Assembly: GCF_001676725.1 (NCBI RefSeq)
Contig: NZ_CP016172.1
Coordinates: 2,790,001-2,854,000 of the forward strand
Source: Bordetella flabilis
Lineage (GTDB): Bacteria; Pseudomonadota; Gammaproteobacteria; Burkholderiales; Burkholderiaceae_B
Direction of reading: 5' to 3'
DNA: 64,000 nucleotides
Shown here piece after piece: positions 57,657-64,000 of this stretch. Below the pieces are notes generated by a model that saw only the letters and a list, made by a program, of their open reading frames with translations, was not told the origin of the DNA and did not search any database. Both the position numbers and the translations under genes were made by a program. How positions within the stretch are numbered: the first letter of the stretch is position 1; every line of letters starts with the position of its first letter.

Positions 57657-58717
57657 GGCGCCCCTTGCACGGTGAGCGTGGCGACGGTGCGGTCCGCGCG
57701 CTGCTCCAGGACGAAGCGGCCACGGCCCGGATAGTGCAGGGCCAGGCGCTGCCGCAGGTTGTCCAGGCCGACGCCGTTGCGCGCCGTATCGGCCGGGGCG
57801 TCCAGTGTGCCCGGGTTGTCCATTTCCACGACCAGGGCGCCATCCGCCATCCAGGCGCGCAGGTTGATGGAAAAATGGAGCTGGTCCGCCCGCATCCCAT
57901 GCTTGATGGCATTCTCGGCCAGGCCCTGCAACGCCATGTGGGGAATGCTCGCATGCAGGGCGGCAGGATCGATGTTGGCCCGGTATGTGAAGCGATCACC
58001 GAATCGCAATGCCTGGATTCCAATGTAGGTCTCCAGCGCCGCGACTTCTTCCTCGAGCCGGCAGGTGGCGCTGTGGCGCTTGCTAAGCGAATAACGCAGG
58101 TAGGAGGCCAGCCGGCGGGTCATTTCTTCGGCGATCACGGGCCGCTCGGCGATCTCGGCCACGATGGTGTTGAGCGCATTGAAGAGGAAATGCGGCTCGA
58201 CCTGCAAGCGCAGCGATTCCAGTTCCAGCCGCAGGGCGCGGGTTTCGGCGTGCATGATCGACATGCGGGCCATCCGCGCGTCGAGTTCCGCGCTTACGCC
58301 GAAGTACACCAGGGTCCAGATGGAATAGATTCCCAGGTAGTAGACGAATCCCATGGAAAAGCCGTTGCGCGGCACGTAGGTCACGGCGTCCGGTGGAAAA
58401 AGCCCGTGCAGCGAGTGCGCGATCAGCGCGCCGACCGCCGCCGCGATCACGCACAGCAGCGCGGCGATCGCCACGGCCGCCGCCTTGCTGGCGCCGGGAT
58501 GGCGTGCATGGAAGATGGCCCCCGCGCTGGTGGCCAGAAAACCCAGGCTGTCCAGCACGAGGGTCAGCGCCAAGGCAAGTCCGGCGTGGCCGAAGGCTGC
58601 GAGCCGGATCAGAAAGCCGATGGTGGCCAGGCAGAGCCACCCTATGGTTTGCGCCCGCCAGAAGCCAGGTCCGGTATCCCCTTCGGTCAAATTCCTGAAA
58701 GTGGCAGCCGATTCCAT
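57644..58717 (-). CDS. Sensor histidine kinase of the LytS/AlgZ type
   Basis: A roughly 357-residue membrane kinase. About four hydrophobic segments lie in residues 22-145. The His_kinase domain follows: the phospho-acceptor is His176 in EPHFLFNALNTI. The ATPase domain shows GLAENAIKHGM (N box) and NGVGLDNLRQRL (G box). There is no typical sensory domain, so the signal is probably sensed in the membrane. The start is chosen at ATG 58717 (MESAATF); a longer frame exists upstream to 58855 but lacks a ribosome binding site. It forms a coupled pair with the LytTR regulator. Confidence 0.92.
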   Translation of the reverse strand: MESAATFRNLTEGDTGPGFWRAQTIGWLCLATIGFLIRLAAFGHAGLALALTLVLDSLGFLATSAGAIFHARHPGASKAAAVAIAALLCVIAAAVGALIAHSLHGLFPPDAVTYVPRNGFSMGFVYYLGIYSIWTLVYFGVSAELDARMARMSIMHAETRALRLELESLRLQVEPHFLFNALNTIVAEIAERPVIAEEMTRRLASYLRYSLSKRHSATCRLEEEVAALETYIGIQALRFGDRFTYRANIDPAALHASIPHMALQGLAENAIKHGMRADQLHFSINLRAWMADGALVVEMDNPGTLDAPADTARNGVGLDNLRQRLALHYPGRGRFVLEQRADRTVATLTVQGAPCNV

Positions 58718-58930
58718 AGGGGTGGGCGATGAGGCGGGTTGTGGTATTCGGATCGGACGCGCGGTCGGTTCGCCGAAGCGCCCGCGCGGGCGGTCCCAAA
58801 AAGGCAGAGGACCAAGCCGTTCGCGAAGAATAGCCGCCACACCCAGCGGCAACAAGTGTCGGTCCCGTTGTTTCGCCCAAAGCCAGCGCGGCGCACCACG
58901 CGAGGAGGGCTGTCTGAACGGGACGCTTGC

Positions 58931-59914
58931 TTACTGCGGCTCTATCCTGGCGTCGACCGCGCGCTGCGTCCATACCTTGCGCTGGGCCTGTGCGAAAGCC
59001 TGGTGTTCCGCGACCGAGTTCGGCGATACGTGCATGCCCAGGGCTTCGAAACGCCGGACGGTATCCGGATCCGCCAAAATGGCGGCCACTTCCCGATTCA
59101 GGCGCTGCACCACCGGGTCCGGCGTTCCCGCCGGCACGGCAACGCCCACCCACACGACCAGGTCGAAGTTCTTGTAGCCCAGCTCGGCCAGCGTCGGCAC
59201 GTCCGGGAATGCCGGGGCGCGCGATTGCCCGGTGAAGGCCAGCCCGCGCAGCTTGCCGGCCTGCATGAAGGAAGTTACCACCGACAGGTCGGCGAAAAGA
59301 TAGTCCACATGGCCGCCCAGCAGATCGGTCACGGCCGGCGGCTGGCTCTTGTACGGCACGCCGTTGGCGGTGGCGCTGGCTACCGTGTTGAACGTCGCGC
59401 CCGCGATCTGGCTGGTGGGCGAACCGTAGGCATAGTTCAGCGGCTTGCTCTGCGTGGCCTTGATCAGTTCCTGCGTCGTCTTGTATGGGGCATCGGCGCG
59501 CACCACCAGCATCATCGGTATGGTCGCGATACGGACCACATGGATGAAGTCGCCCGTAGGGTCATACCCGAGCTTGCGAAACAGTGCCGGAGTGGCCGAA
59601 TGCGTGGAGCTGCTGGTCAGGATCAGGGTGTAGCCGTCGGGATGCGCGCGCGCGGCGGCCATCGAACCTATTGTGCCGGACGCGCCCGGCTTGTTCTCGA
59701 TCACAATCGGGACGTTGAGCCGCGGTCCCAGCTTTTCCGTCAGGATGCGCGCGCTCGTGTCCGTCGCGCTGCCCGGCGAGAACGGCACGATGATGGTGAT
59801 GGGCTTGTCGGGATAGGTGTCGGCGGCCTGCGCGGCCCCACACAGCGCCGCCACGGCGCAGCCCGCGCCTATTGCCAACAGCCGCCTGCGCGCGCGGTCC
59901 AGTATTCGGGTCAT
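58931..59914 (-). CDS. Bug-family (TctC) periplasmic solute receptor
   Basis: A 327-residue secreted receptor with an arginine-rich signal peptide (MTRILDRARRRLL, cleavage after AQA at about residue 30). The Bug signatures are PFSPGSATD, VIENKPGASG, AHPDGYTL and GVPYKSQPP. AAGGAG precedes ATG 59914 by seven bases. It follows the LysR gene with a 119-base gap that holds one of two near-identical 22-bp sites; the other lies before the enoyl-CoA hydratase gene. It therefore probably has its own LysR-controlled promoter and supplies the CoA-dependent pathway upstream with its acid substrate. Confidence 0.93.
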   Translation of the reverse strand: MTRILDRARRRLLAIGAGCAVAALCGAAQAADTYPDKPITIIVPFSPGSATDTSARILTEKLGPRLNVPIVIENKPGASGTIGSMAAARAHPDGYTLILTSSSTHSATPALFRKLGYDPTGDFIHVVRIATIPMMLVVRADAPYKTTQELIKATQSKPLNYAYGSPTSQIAGATFNTVASATANGVPYKSQPPAVTDLLGGHVDYLFADLSVVTSFMQAGKLRGLAFTGQSRAPAFPDVPTLAELGYKNFDLVVWVGVAVPAGTPDPVVQRLNREVAAILADPDTVRRFEALGMHVSPNSVAEHQAFAQAQRKVWTQRAVDARIEPQ

Positions 59915-60002
59915 GCCTGTCTCCTTTGTTGGAGAGCCATGGGGGCTCGCCTTGCTTATGCCTGCCGCATGATGCGCCGCACCGGCTTATCCCAACAAGG
60001 GA

Positions 60003-60024
60003 CTAATATTCATAGACTTATTCC
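60003..60024. promoter_or_regulatory. 22-bp site upstream of Bug gene, copy A
   Basis: CTAATATTCATAGACTTATTCC matches the site at 62979-63000 at 16 of 22 positions, in the same strand orientation. It lies 89 bases before the Bug start. It is a candidate binding site for the LysR regulator encoded at 60034-60945. Confidence 0.55.
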
Positions 60025-60033
60025 GATTCTGGA

Positions 60034-60945
60034 TCAATCGGCCGCGGCCTCGCGCGCGGCCAGGTAGGCCTCGGTGTCGGCCAGGAAGGCCGCCGCCGCC
60101 AGCGAGAGCCGGGCGCTGTGACGCTGGATCAGCCACAGTTCATGCCCGTGCCTGCGCGCGTTCTCGATGGAAATCACGCGCAGCCCGAGCTTCCTGGCGA
60201 GGTCGGCGGCATAACCGGGGACGACGGTAATGCCCATGCCGGCGCCCACCAGGTTGAGCGCGGATGTCAACATGCCCACTTCGATTTGATATCGGAACTC
60301 CAGGTCGAGTTCAGCGGCCACGCGATCCAGGCTGCGCCGCACGCTGTAGACATTGCGCAGCGCGATATGGTTGTGGGCGGCCACGTCGGCCCAATGGACG
60401 GAGCGCTTGCGCGCCAGCGCGTGCCGCGGGGCACACACCGCGTACATGGTGTCGCGATAGATGACGCGGGCAGCCAGCTCCTCGACTGGCATCTCCAGCG
60501 ATACGATGCCGAAGTCGGCGCGGCCGTGCCGCACATGGGCGATCGTCTCGTCGCTGGAAAGTTCGAACAGATCGAGCCTGACGCTGGGGTGGGCCCGGTG
60601 ATACGCGGCCACCACATCGCCCAGCAGGCCAACCATCATCAACGGCGAGCTGGCCACGCCGACGTTGCCCCGTTGCAGCGACCGCAGACCCGACATGCTG
60701 CGCTCAGCCGAGCGGACGATGCCGAGGATCTCCTGCGCATAGGCATAGAAGTCCGCGGCGCCGTCGCAGGGTTTCACGCTGCGGGTGGACCGTTCGAACA
60801 GCGGCTGGCCGACTTCCGCTTCCAATTCCGCGCAAAGCTTGCTGACCGCCGATTGCGTCACGAAGGCCGCGCGCGCGGCAGCCGTGAAGCTGCGCAGCTC
60901 GTACAGCGCGCAGAAAACGCGCAATTGCTTGAGGGTGATATTCAT
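60034..60945 (-). CDS. LysR-family regulator, CbbR/CysB-like group
   Basis: A 303-residue regulator. The helix-turn-helix (about residues 3-62) shows LKQLRVFCALYELRSFTAAARAAFVTQSAVSKL. Its effector domain contains SSPLMMVGLLGDVV and ALNLVGAGMGITVVPGYAA. It lies between the CaiB gene (40 bases upstream) and the Bug gene, all on the minus strand, so it is part of the operon enoyl-CoA hydratase-CaiB-LysR. It is expected to regulate its own operon and the Bug gene through the two 22-bp sites. Confidence 0.92.
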   Translation of the reverse strand: MNITLKQLRVFCALYELRSFTAAARAAFVTQSAVSKLCAELEAEVGQPLFERSTRSVKPCDGAADFYAYAQEILGIVRSAERSMSGLRSLQRGNVGVASSPLMMVGLLGDVVAAYHRAHPSVRLDLFELSSDETIAHVRHGRADFGIVSLEMPVEELAARVIYRDTMYAVCAPRHALARKRSVHWADVAAHNHIALRNVYSVRRSLDRVAAELDLEFRYQIEVGMLTSALNLVGAGMGITVVPGYAADLARKLGLRVISIENARRHGHELWLIQRHSARLSLAAAAFLADTEAYLAAREAAAD

Positions 60946-60985
60946 GGTTCGCCACGTGCTCGATGCGCCGCGCGGCCATGGCCGC

Positions 60986-62122
60986 TCAGCGCGCAGTGTC
61001 CAGGATATAGCGATCCGCGTCCTGTCGCGGCGCCAGGCCGCGGATGTCGCCCGGCGTGCGGGAGAACCGCACGGGTATGGCGGTGGCCACCACCGACCCT
61101 TCGGTGGGATGCTCCATGCGCCGGAAGAACCCGGTGGCCTGCAGATGCGGGTCCTCGAACAGCGCTTCGGGGGTGTTCACGCGCGCATGCGGAATGTCGG
61201 CATCCGCGAGCAGGGCCAGCCATTCGTCCGTGGGGCGCACAGCTACGATGTCCGCCAGGTCCCCGTAAAGGGCATCGAAATGGCGCGCCCGCGCCGCGGC
61301 GTCGATGTAGCGGGGATCCCGGGCCAGATCGTCCCGCTGCGCCAGGGCGAAGAAGCGTCGCCATTGGGCGTCGGTATAGGGCAGCAGGCCCAGGTAGCCA
61401 TCCCGGGTGCGATACGGCCGCCGTTGCGCGGACAGGACCCGTCCATAGCCCATGGGACCCTGGGGCGGCTCGAAGGTGTGGCCGCCGAGATGTTCGACAA
61501 GCAGGAACGAAACCAGGGTTTCGAACATCGGCACTTCGATGGCCTGGCCCTGGCCGGACCGTTCGCGTTCGTAAAGCGCCATCGGAATGGCGTAGGCCAG
61601 GGTCAGGCCGGCCACCTTGTCAGCCAGGATGGTGTTCACATAGGTTGGCGCGCCGGTGTGGCGTCCCTGCAGGTCCGCCAGACCGCTCATGGCCTGGATG
61701 ATATCGTCGAAAGCGGGCCGGGCCGCATAGGGCCCGTCCTGGCCGAAGCCCACCGCCGCGCAGTGAACCAGGCGGGGATTGCGCGCGCACAGGGTCGCGG
61801 CGTCCAGGCCCAGGCGTGCCAGGGCGCGGGGACGCACGTTGGAGATGAAGACGTCGGCCGTGTCGATCAGGGCCAGCAGGCGCTCACGGTCGGCCGCGGT
61901 CTTGAGGTCCAGCGTGATGCTTTGCTTGTTGCGGTTCAGGTTGAGGTAGGCGGGCCCCATCCCCGCGTTCACGGCAGGCGCCGTACTGCGGAATACATCG
62001 CCCTCGGGCGATTCGATCTTCATCACCTCCGCCCCCATATCGCCCAGGATCTGGGTGGCATAAGGGCCCATGGCGACCGAGGTCATGTCGATGATCCGTA
62101 TCCCGTGCAGGGGGCCCGCCAT
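60986..62122 (-). CDS. CaiB/BaiF family CoA-transferase (class III)
   Basis: A 378-residue enzyme. Class III CoA-transferases move CoA from an acyl-CoA donor to a free acid through an aspartyl-CoA mixed anhydride. The catalytic Asp is Asp168 in ILADKVAG, matching Asp169 of formyl-CoA transferase. The N-terminal Rossmann-like part shows GIRIIDMTSVAMGPYATQILGDMGAEV. The small domain and C-terminal loop complete the interlocked-dimer fold. ATG 62122 shares one base with the preceding stop (TAATG), so translation is coupled to the enoyl-CoA hydratase. It probably activates the acid delivered by the Bug system. Confidence 0.93.
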   Translation of the reverse strand: MAGPLHGIRIIDMTSVAMGPYATQILGDMGAEVMKIESPEGDVFRSTAPAVNAGMGPAYLNLNRNKQSITLDLKTAADRERLLALIDTADVFISNVRPRALARLGLDAATLCARNPRLVHCAAVGFGQDGPYAARPAFDDIIQAMSGLADLQGRHTGAPTYVNTILADKVAGLTLAYAIPMALYERERSGQGQAIEVPMFETLVSFLLVEHLGGHTFEPPQGPMGYGRVLSAQRRPYRTRDGYLGLLPYTDAQWRRFFALAQRDDLARDPRYIDAAARARHFDALYGDLADIVAVRPTDEWLALLADADIPHARVNTPEALFEDPHLQATGFFRRMEHPTEGSVVATAIPVRFSRTPGDIRGLAPRQDADRYILDTAR

Positions 62123-62916
62123 TACTTTGGCTCCCGATGCTGCTTGCGGGCGAGGAAGGGCGCCATGTATTCGGACGGCTCACTCGTGGTGAAGGCGTCG
62201 CCGAAGACCTCGACGCTGCGGTCCAGGCCGGCTTGCATGCTGGATGTGGTCCAGTACCGCAGCAAGGCCTTTTGCGAACGGATCGCGCGCGGCCCGCTGG
62301 CCACGATGGGCGCGACCGTGCGCGCCACCAGCGCATCCAGTTCGCCGGGCTCGCAGACGAACTGCAGGAAACCCCACCGCAACGCCTGGTCCGCGTCTAT
62401 TGTTTCGCCGGTGAGCAACAGCCAATTGGTGGCGCCCGGGCCGATCAGGGCCGGCAGCAGCACGGCATGGACAACGGAAGGAATGCCCACACGGACTTCC
62501 GGCATGCCGAACACGCTATCGCGCCCGCCGAGGCGGATGTCGCAGGCGGCGGCCAGCTCCATGCCAGCACCCAGGCAAAATCCGGGGATCCGCGCGATGG
62601 TGGGCACCGGGGCATGGGCGACCGCTTCGCACAATTCGCGCAAGTGGGTGATGAAGATGCGCGCGCTTTCGGGGTCCAGCCCGGACATCTCGTGGATGTC
62701 GGCGCCCGCCACGAAGGCGCGGTCGCCGGAACCGCGCAGCACCAGCGCGCGGACATCGTCCTGGGCGCAGATCCAGCGGACCGCTTCGGTCAGCCCCAGC
62801 ATCGCCCGCGTGGACAGGATGTTCAGGCTCTTGGCCTCGTGGATGGCCAGCGTGTACACGCCCTGCGCATCGCGCTCGATAAGACTATGGGCGAAATCTG
62901 GAATGGCCGCGCTCAT
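62122..62916 (-). CDS. Enoyl-CoA hydratase/isomerase (crotonase) family
   Basis: A 264-residue crotonase-fold enzyme. The oxyanion-hole blocks are FVAGADIHEM and GFCLGAGMEL. The two acidic residues used by true hydratases are both present and 20 apart, as in rat crotonase: Glu120 in GAGMELAAACD and Glu140 in MPEVRVGIP. It could therefore hydrate an enoyl-CoA, although isomerase or hydrolase variants exist. The ribosome binding site AGGAGGC lies before ATG 62916. It is the first gene of the operon with CaiB and LysR. The second copy of the 22-bp site lies 63 bases upstream of it. Confidence 0.92.
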   Translation of the reverse strand: MSAAIPDFAHSLIERDAQGVYTLAIHEAKSLNILSTRAMLGLTEAVRWICAQDDVRALVLRGSGDRAFVAGADIHEMSGLDPESARIFITHLRELCEAVAHAPVPTIARIPGFCLGAGMELAAACDIRLGGRDSVFGMPEVRVGIPSVVHAVLLPALIGPGATNWLLLTGETIDADQALRWGFLQFVCEPGELDALVARTVAPIVASGPRAIRSQKALLRYWTTSSMQAGLDRSVEVFGDAFTTSEPSEYMAPFLARKQHREPK

Positions 62917-62978
62917 GGTAGTTTGCCTCCTGGTGTCGTCCGAGGATGCTAAGCGCCGCGTTTGATCGCAACAAACGA

Positions 62979-63000
62979 TTAATTTTCATGGAATAAGTCC
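62979..63000. promoter_or_regulatory. 22-bp site upstream of enoyl-CoA hydratase, copy B
   Basis: TTAATTTTCATGGAATAAGTCC matches copy A (60003-60024) at 16 of 22 positions. A further ATCGGAATA follows at 63003-63011, the same string that reads next to copy A in reverse complement. It is a candidate LysR operator in the promoter of the hydratase-CaiB-LysR operon. Confidence 0.55.
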
Positions 63001-63120
63001 AGATCGGAATAGGCGCCGCCTTCCTTTATTCCGGGTTTTCCCTAGTGACGGCCATGTCGATGCCGGTGTCGCTGAGTCGTCGTAGGAGTACATCCCACCC
63101 TTTCTGATAGGTGCATCGAC

Positions 63121-63567
63121 ATGGCTACTGGAACCGTCAAACTTCATCGCGTGTTGCGCGCGCCCCCGGAACGCGTCTATCGAGCCTTCCTGGAACCGGA
63201 GGCCATGGCGAAGTGGTTGCCGCCCTACGGATATACCTGCCGGGTCCACCACATGGAGCCCAAGGTCGGCGGCACCTTCAGGATGTCGTTCAGGAATTTC
63301 GGCACGGGCAATGAGCACGCCTTCGGCGGTGAGTATCTTGAACTCGTCCCGCACGAAAGAATCCGCTACACCGACCGCTTCGACGATCCCAACCTGCCTG
63401 GCGAGATGGTGGCCACCATTTCGTTGCGCCAGGTCTCCTGCGGAACGGAGATCGACATCGTGCAGGAAGGCGTGCCGGCGCTTATCCCGGTCGAAATGTG
63501 CTATCTGGGCTGGCAGGAGTCGCTGGCCCAGTTGGCCAAGCTGGTCGAGCCGGAAATTCCCGGCTGA
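63121..63567 (+). CDS. SRPBCC/AHSA1-family protein
   Basis: A 148-residue cytoplasmic protein of the START/Bet v1-like fold, AHSA1 branch. RVLRAPPERVYRAFLEPEAMAKWLPPYGYTC is the typical N-terminal pattern (residues 11-41), followed by MEPKVGGTFRM and the C-terminal GWQESLAQLAKL helix. These proteins have a hydrophobic pocket for lipids or aromatic ligands; the function of small bacterial members is mostly unknown, some being regulated by ArsR proteins. AGGTG precedes ATG 63121. It is convergent with the Ohr gene, 87 bases away. Confidence 0.88.
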   Translation: MATGTVKLHRVLRAPPERVYRAFLEPEAMAKWLPPYGYTCRVHHMEPKVGGTFRMSFRNFGTGNEHAFGGEYLELVPHERIRYTDRFDDPNLPGEMVATISLRQVSCGTEIDIVQEGVPALIPVEMCYLGWQESLAQLAKLVEPEIPG

Positions 63568-63654
63568 GTGGCATAGCACATCGGAAGGTCGCCAGCGGAG
63601 GATCGCTGTGTGGTGCGTTCCTCCAATGCCTGTCAGGCGACCGGGCGATCCCTA

Positions 63655-64000
63655 TCACGCGACCGCGATCTCGACATCGATATTGCCGCGCGTGGCACGC
63701 GAGTACGGGCAGGTCTGGTGCGCCTCATCGACCAGGCTGCGCTTCTGCGCGTCGTCCAGGCCGGGCAGCGCGACCCGCAGTTTCGCGGCCAGGGCGTAAT
63801 TCGCGCCGCCCGACGTCTTGCCCAGCGAGACGCTGGCCTGGACCGCCACATCTTCCGGCACCTTGATGTTCAGCTTGCGGCCGGCGAGCTGGATGGCGCC
63901 CATGAAGCAGGCCGACCAACCCACGGCAAAGAGCTGTTCGGGATTGGTGCCCGGCTTGCCGGAGCCGGGAGAACCGAGCTGGACATCCAGCGCGCCGTCG
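63655..64000 (-). CDS. ohr: Ohr/OsmC-family organic hydroperoxide reductase, C-terminal part
   Basis: The gene enters from the right end of the window; 115 codons are visible. The catalytic cysteines of thiol peroxidases are present: the peroxidatic Cys in VGWSACFMGA and the resolving Cys in QTCPYSRATRGN. LGSPGSGKPGTNPEQLFAVGW is the typical stretch before the first Cys in Ohr proteins. Ohr reduces organic hydroperoxides using lipoylated proteins as electron donors. The rest of the gene and its usual MarR-type regulator OhrR would lie outside. Length and motifs favour Ohr over OsmC. Confidence 0.92.
   Translation of the reverse strand, partial: DGALDVQLGSPGSGKPGTNPEQLFAVGWSACFMGAIQLAGRKLNIKVPEDVAVQASVSLGKTSGGANYALAAKLRVALPGLDDAQKRSLVDEAHQTCPYSRATRGNIDVEIAVA

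Noticed and set aside
58687..58930. Small minus-strand frame (about 70 codons) and a short plus-strand frame between the kinase and Bug genes
   Set aside because: No ribosome binding site, no family likeness and no conserved pattern; most likely leader DNA of the kinase gene.
1..64000. tRNA, rRNA, insertion sequences, integrases or phage genes
   Set aside because: I looked for them on both strands and found no cloverleaf or transposase/recombinase motif. Base composition is uniform except for the AT-rich island at 37880-38040.

Overview
The window looks like chromosomal DNA of a GC-rich betaproteobacterium of the Bordetella/Achromobacter type (Alcaligenaceae). This is inferred from the high GC content, seven genes for Bug/TctC-type periplasmic receptors, many small catabolic operons each with its own LysR, GntR or IclR regulator, and one very large classical autotransporter. 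I see no rRNA, tRNA, CRISPR array, transposase or phage gene. About 56 genes are supported, one or two of them cut by the window ends or degraded.

Layout. 1-1880 (minus): start of an ABC permease gene and two GntR regulators. 1963-5726 (plus): IlvD/Edd-type sugar-acid dehydratase, RraA-fold protein, Bug receptor. 5901-10771 (minus): spermidine/putrescine-type ABC importer with a proline-racemase-family enzyme as last gene, divergent from a GlxA/AraC-type regulator (10888-11913). 11914-12534 is a gene-free stretch rich in inverted repeats. 12535-19132 (minus): hydantoinase A and B, FAD amine oxidase, Bug receptor, divergent from an unusually short IclR regulator. 19940-27707 (minus): eight-gene operon of a three-subunit opine/D-hydroxyproline-dehydrogenase-like flavoenzyme, a second flavoprotein and an oligopeptide-type ABC importer; its LysR regulator is divergent, and the importer's binding protein is separate at 28757-30319. 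30682-37797 (minus): 2371-residue glycine-rich autotransporter behind a clear terminator. 38068-39048: LysR. 39218-43218 (plus): C45-family Ntn-hydrolase, Bug, two polysaccharide-deacetylase-fold enzymes. 43405-46840: GntR divergent from a sulfatase and Bug. 46952-52292: aldehyde dehydrogenase, Bug, iron-type alcohol dehydrogenase, VOC protein, Bug. 52501-58717: CorA/ZntB-type transporter, LysR and MFS pair, membrane protein, LytTR-type two-component pair. 58931-62916 (minus): enoyl-CoA hydratase, CaiB/BaiF CoA-transferase, LysR, Bug. 63121-64000: AHSA1/SRPBCC protein and part of an Ohr peroxidase.

The common theme is scavenging and stepwise breakdown of unusual organic acids, amides and amino-acid derivatives. 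Each module pairs a high-affinity periplasmic receptor with two to four enzymes and a dedicated regulator, mostly as tightly coupled operons with 4-base ATGA overlaps. The Bug receptors have no TctA/TctB membrane partners in the window, so they must share membrane components encoded elsewhere.

The least conventional items are: (i) the C45 hydrolase with two deacetylase-fold hydrolases, a candidate amide or cyclic-imide route; (ii) the opine-oxidase-like operon with two DAO-type subunits, plus an exact 11-base motif shared between its promoter and that of the distant binding-protein gene; (iii) a proline-racemase homologue with glycine in place of the second catalytic cysteine; (iv) the glycine-rich autotransporter; (v) several well-formed operator candidates, including a nested 36-bp palindrome at 48481, a triple half-site at 19200 and a 22-bp site repeated at 60003 and 62979.
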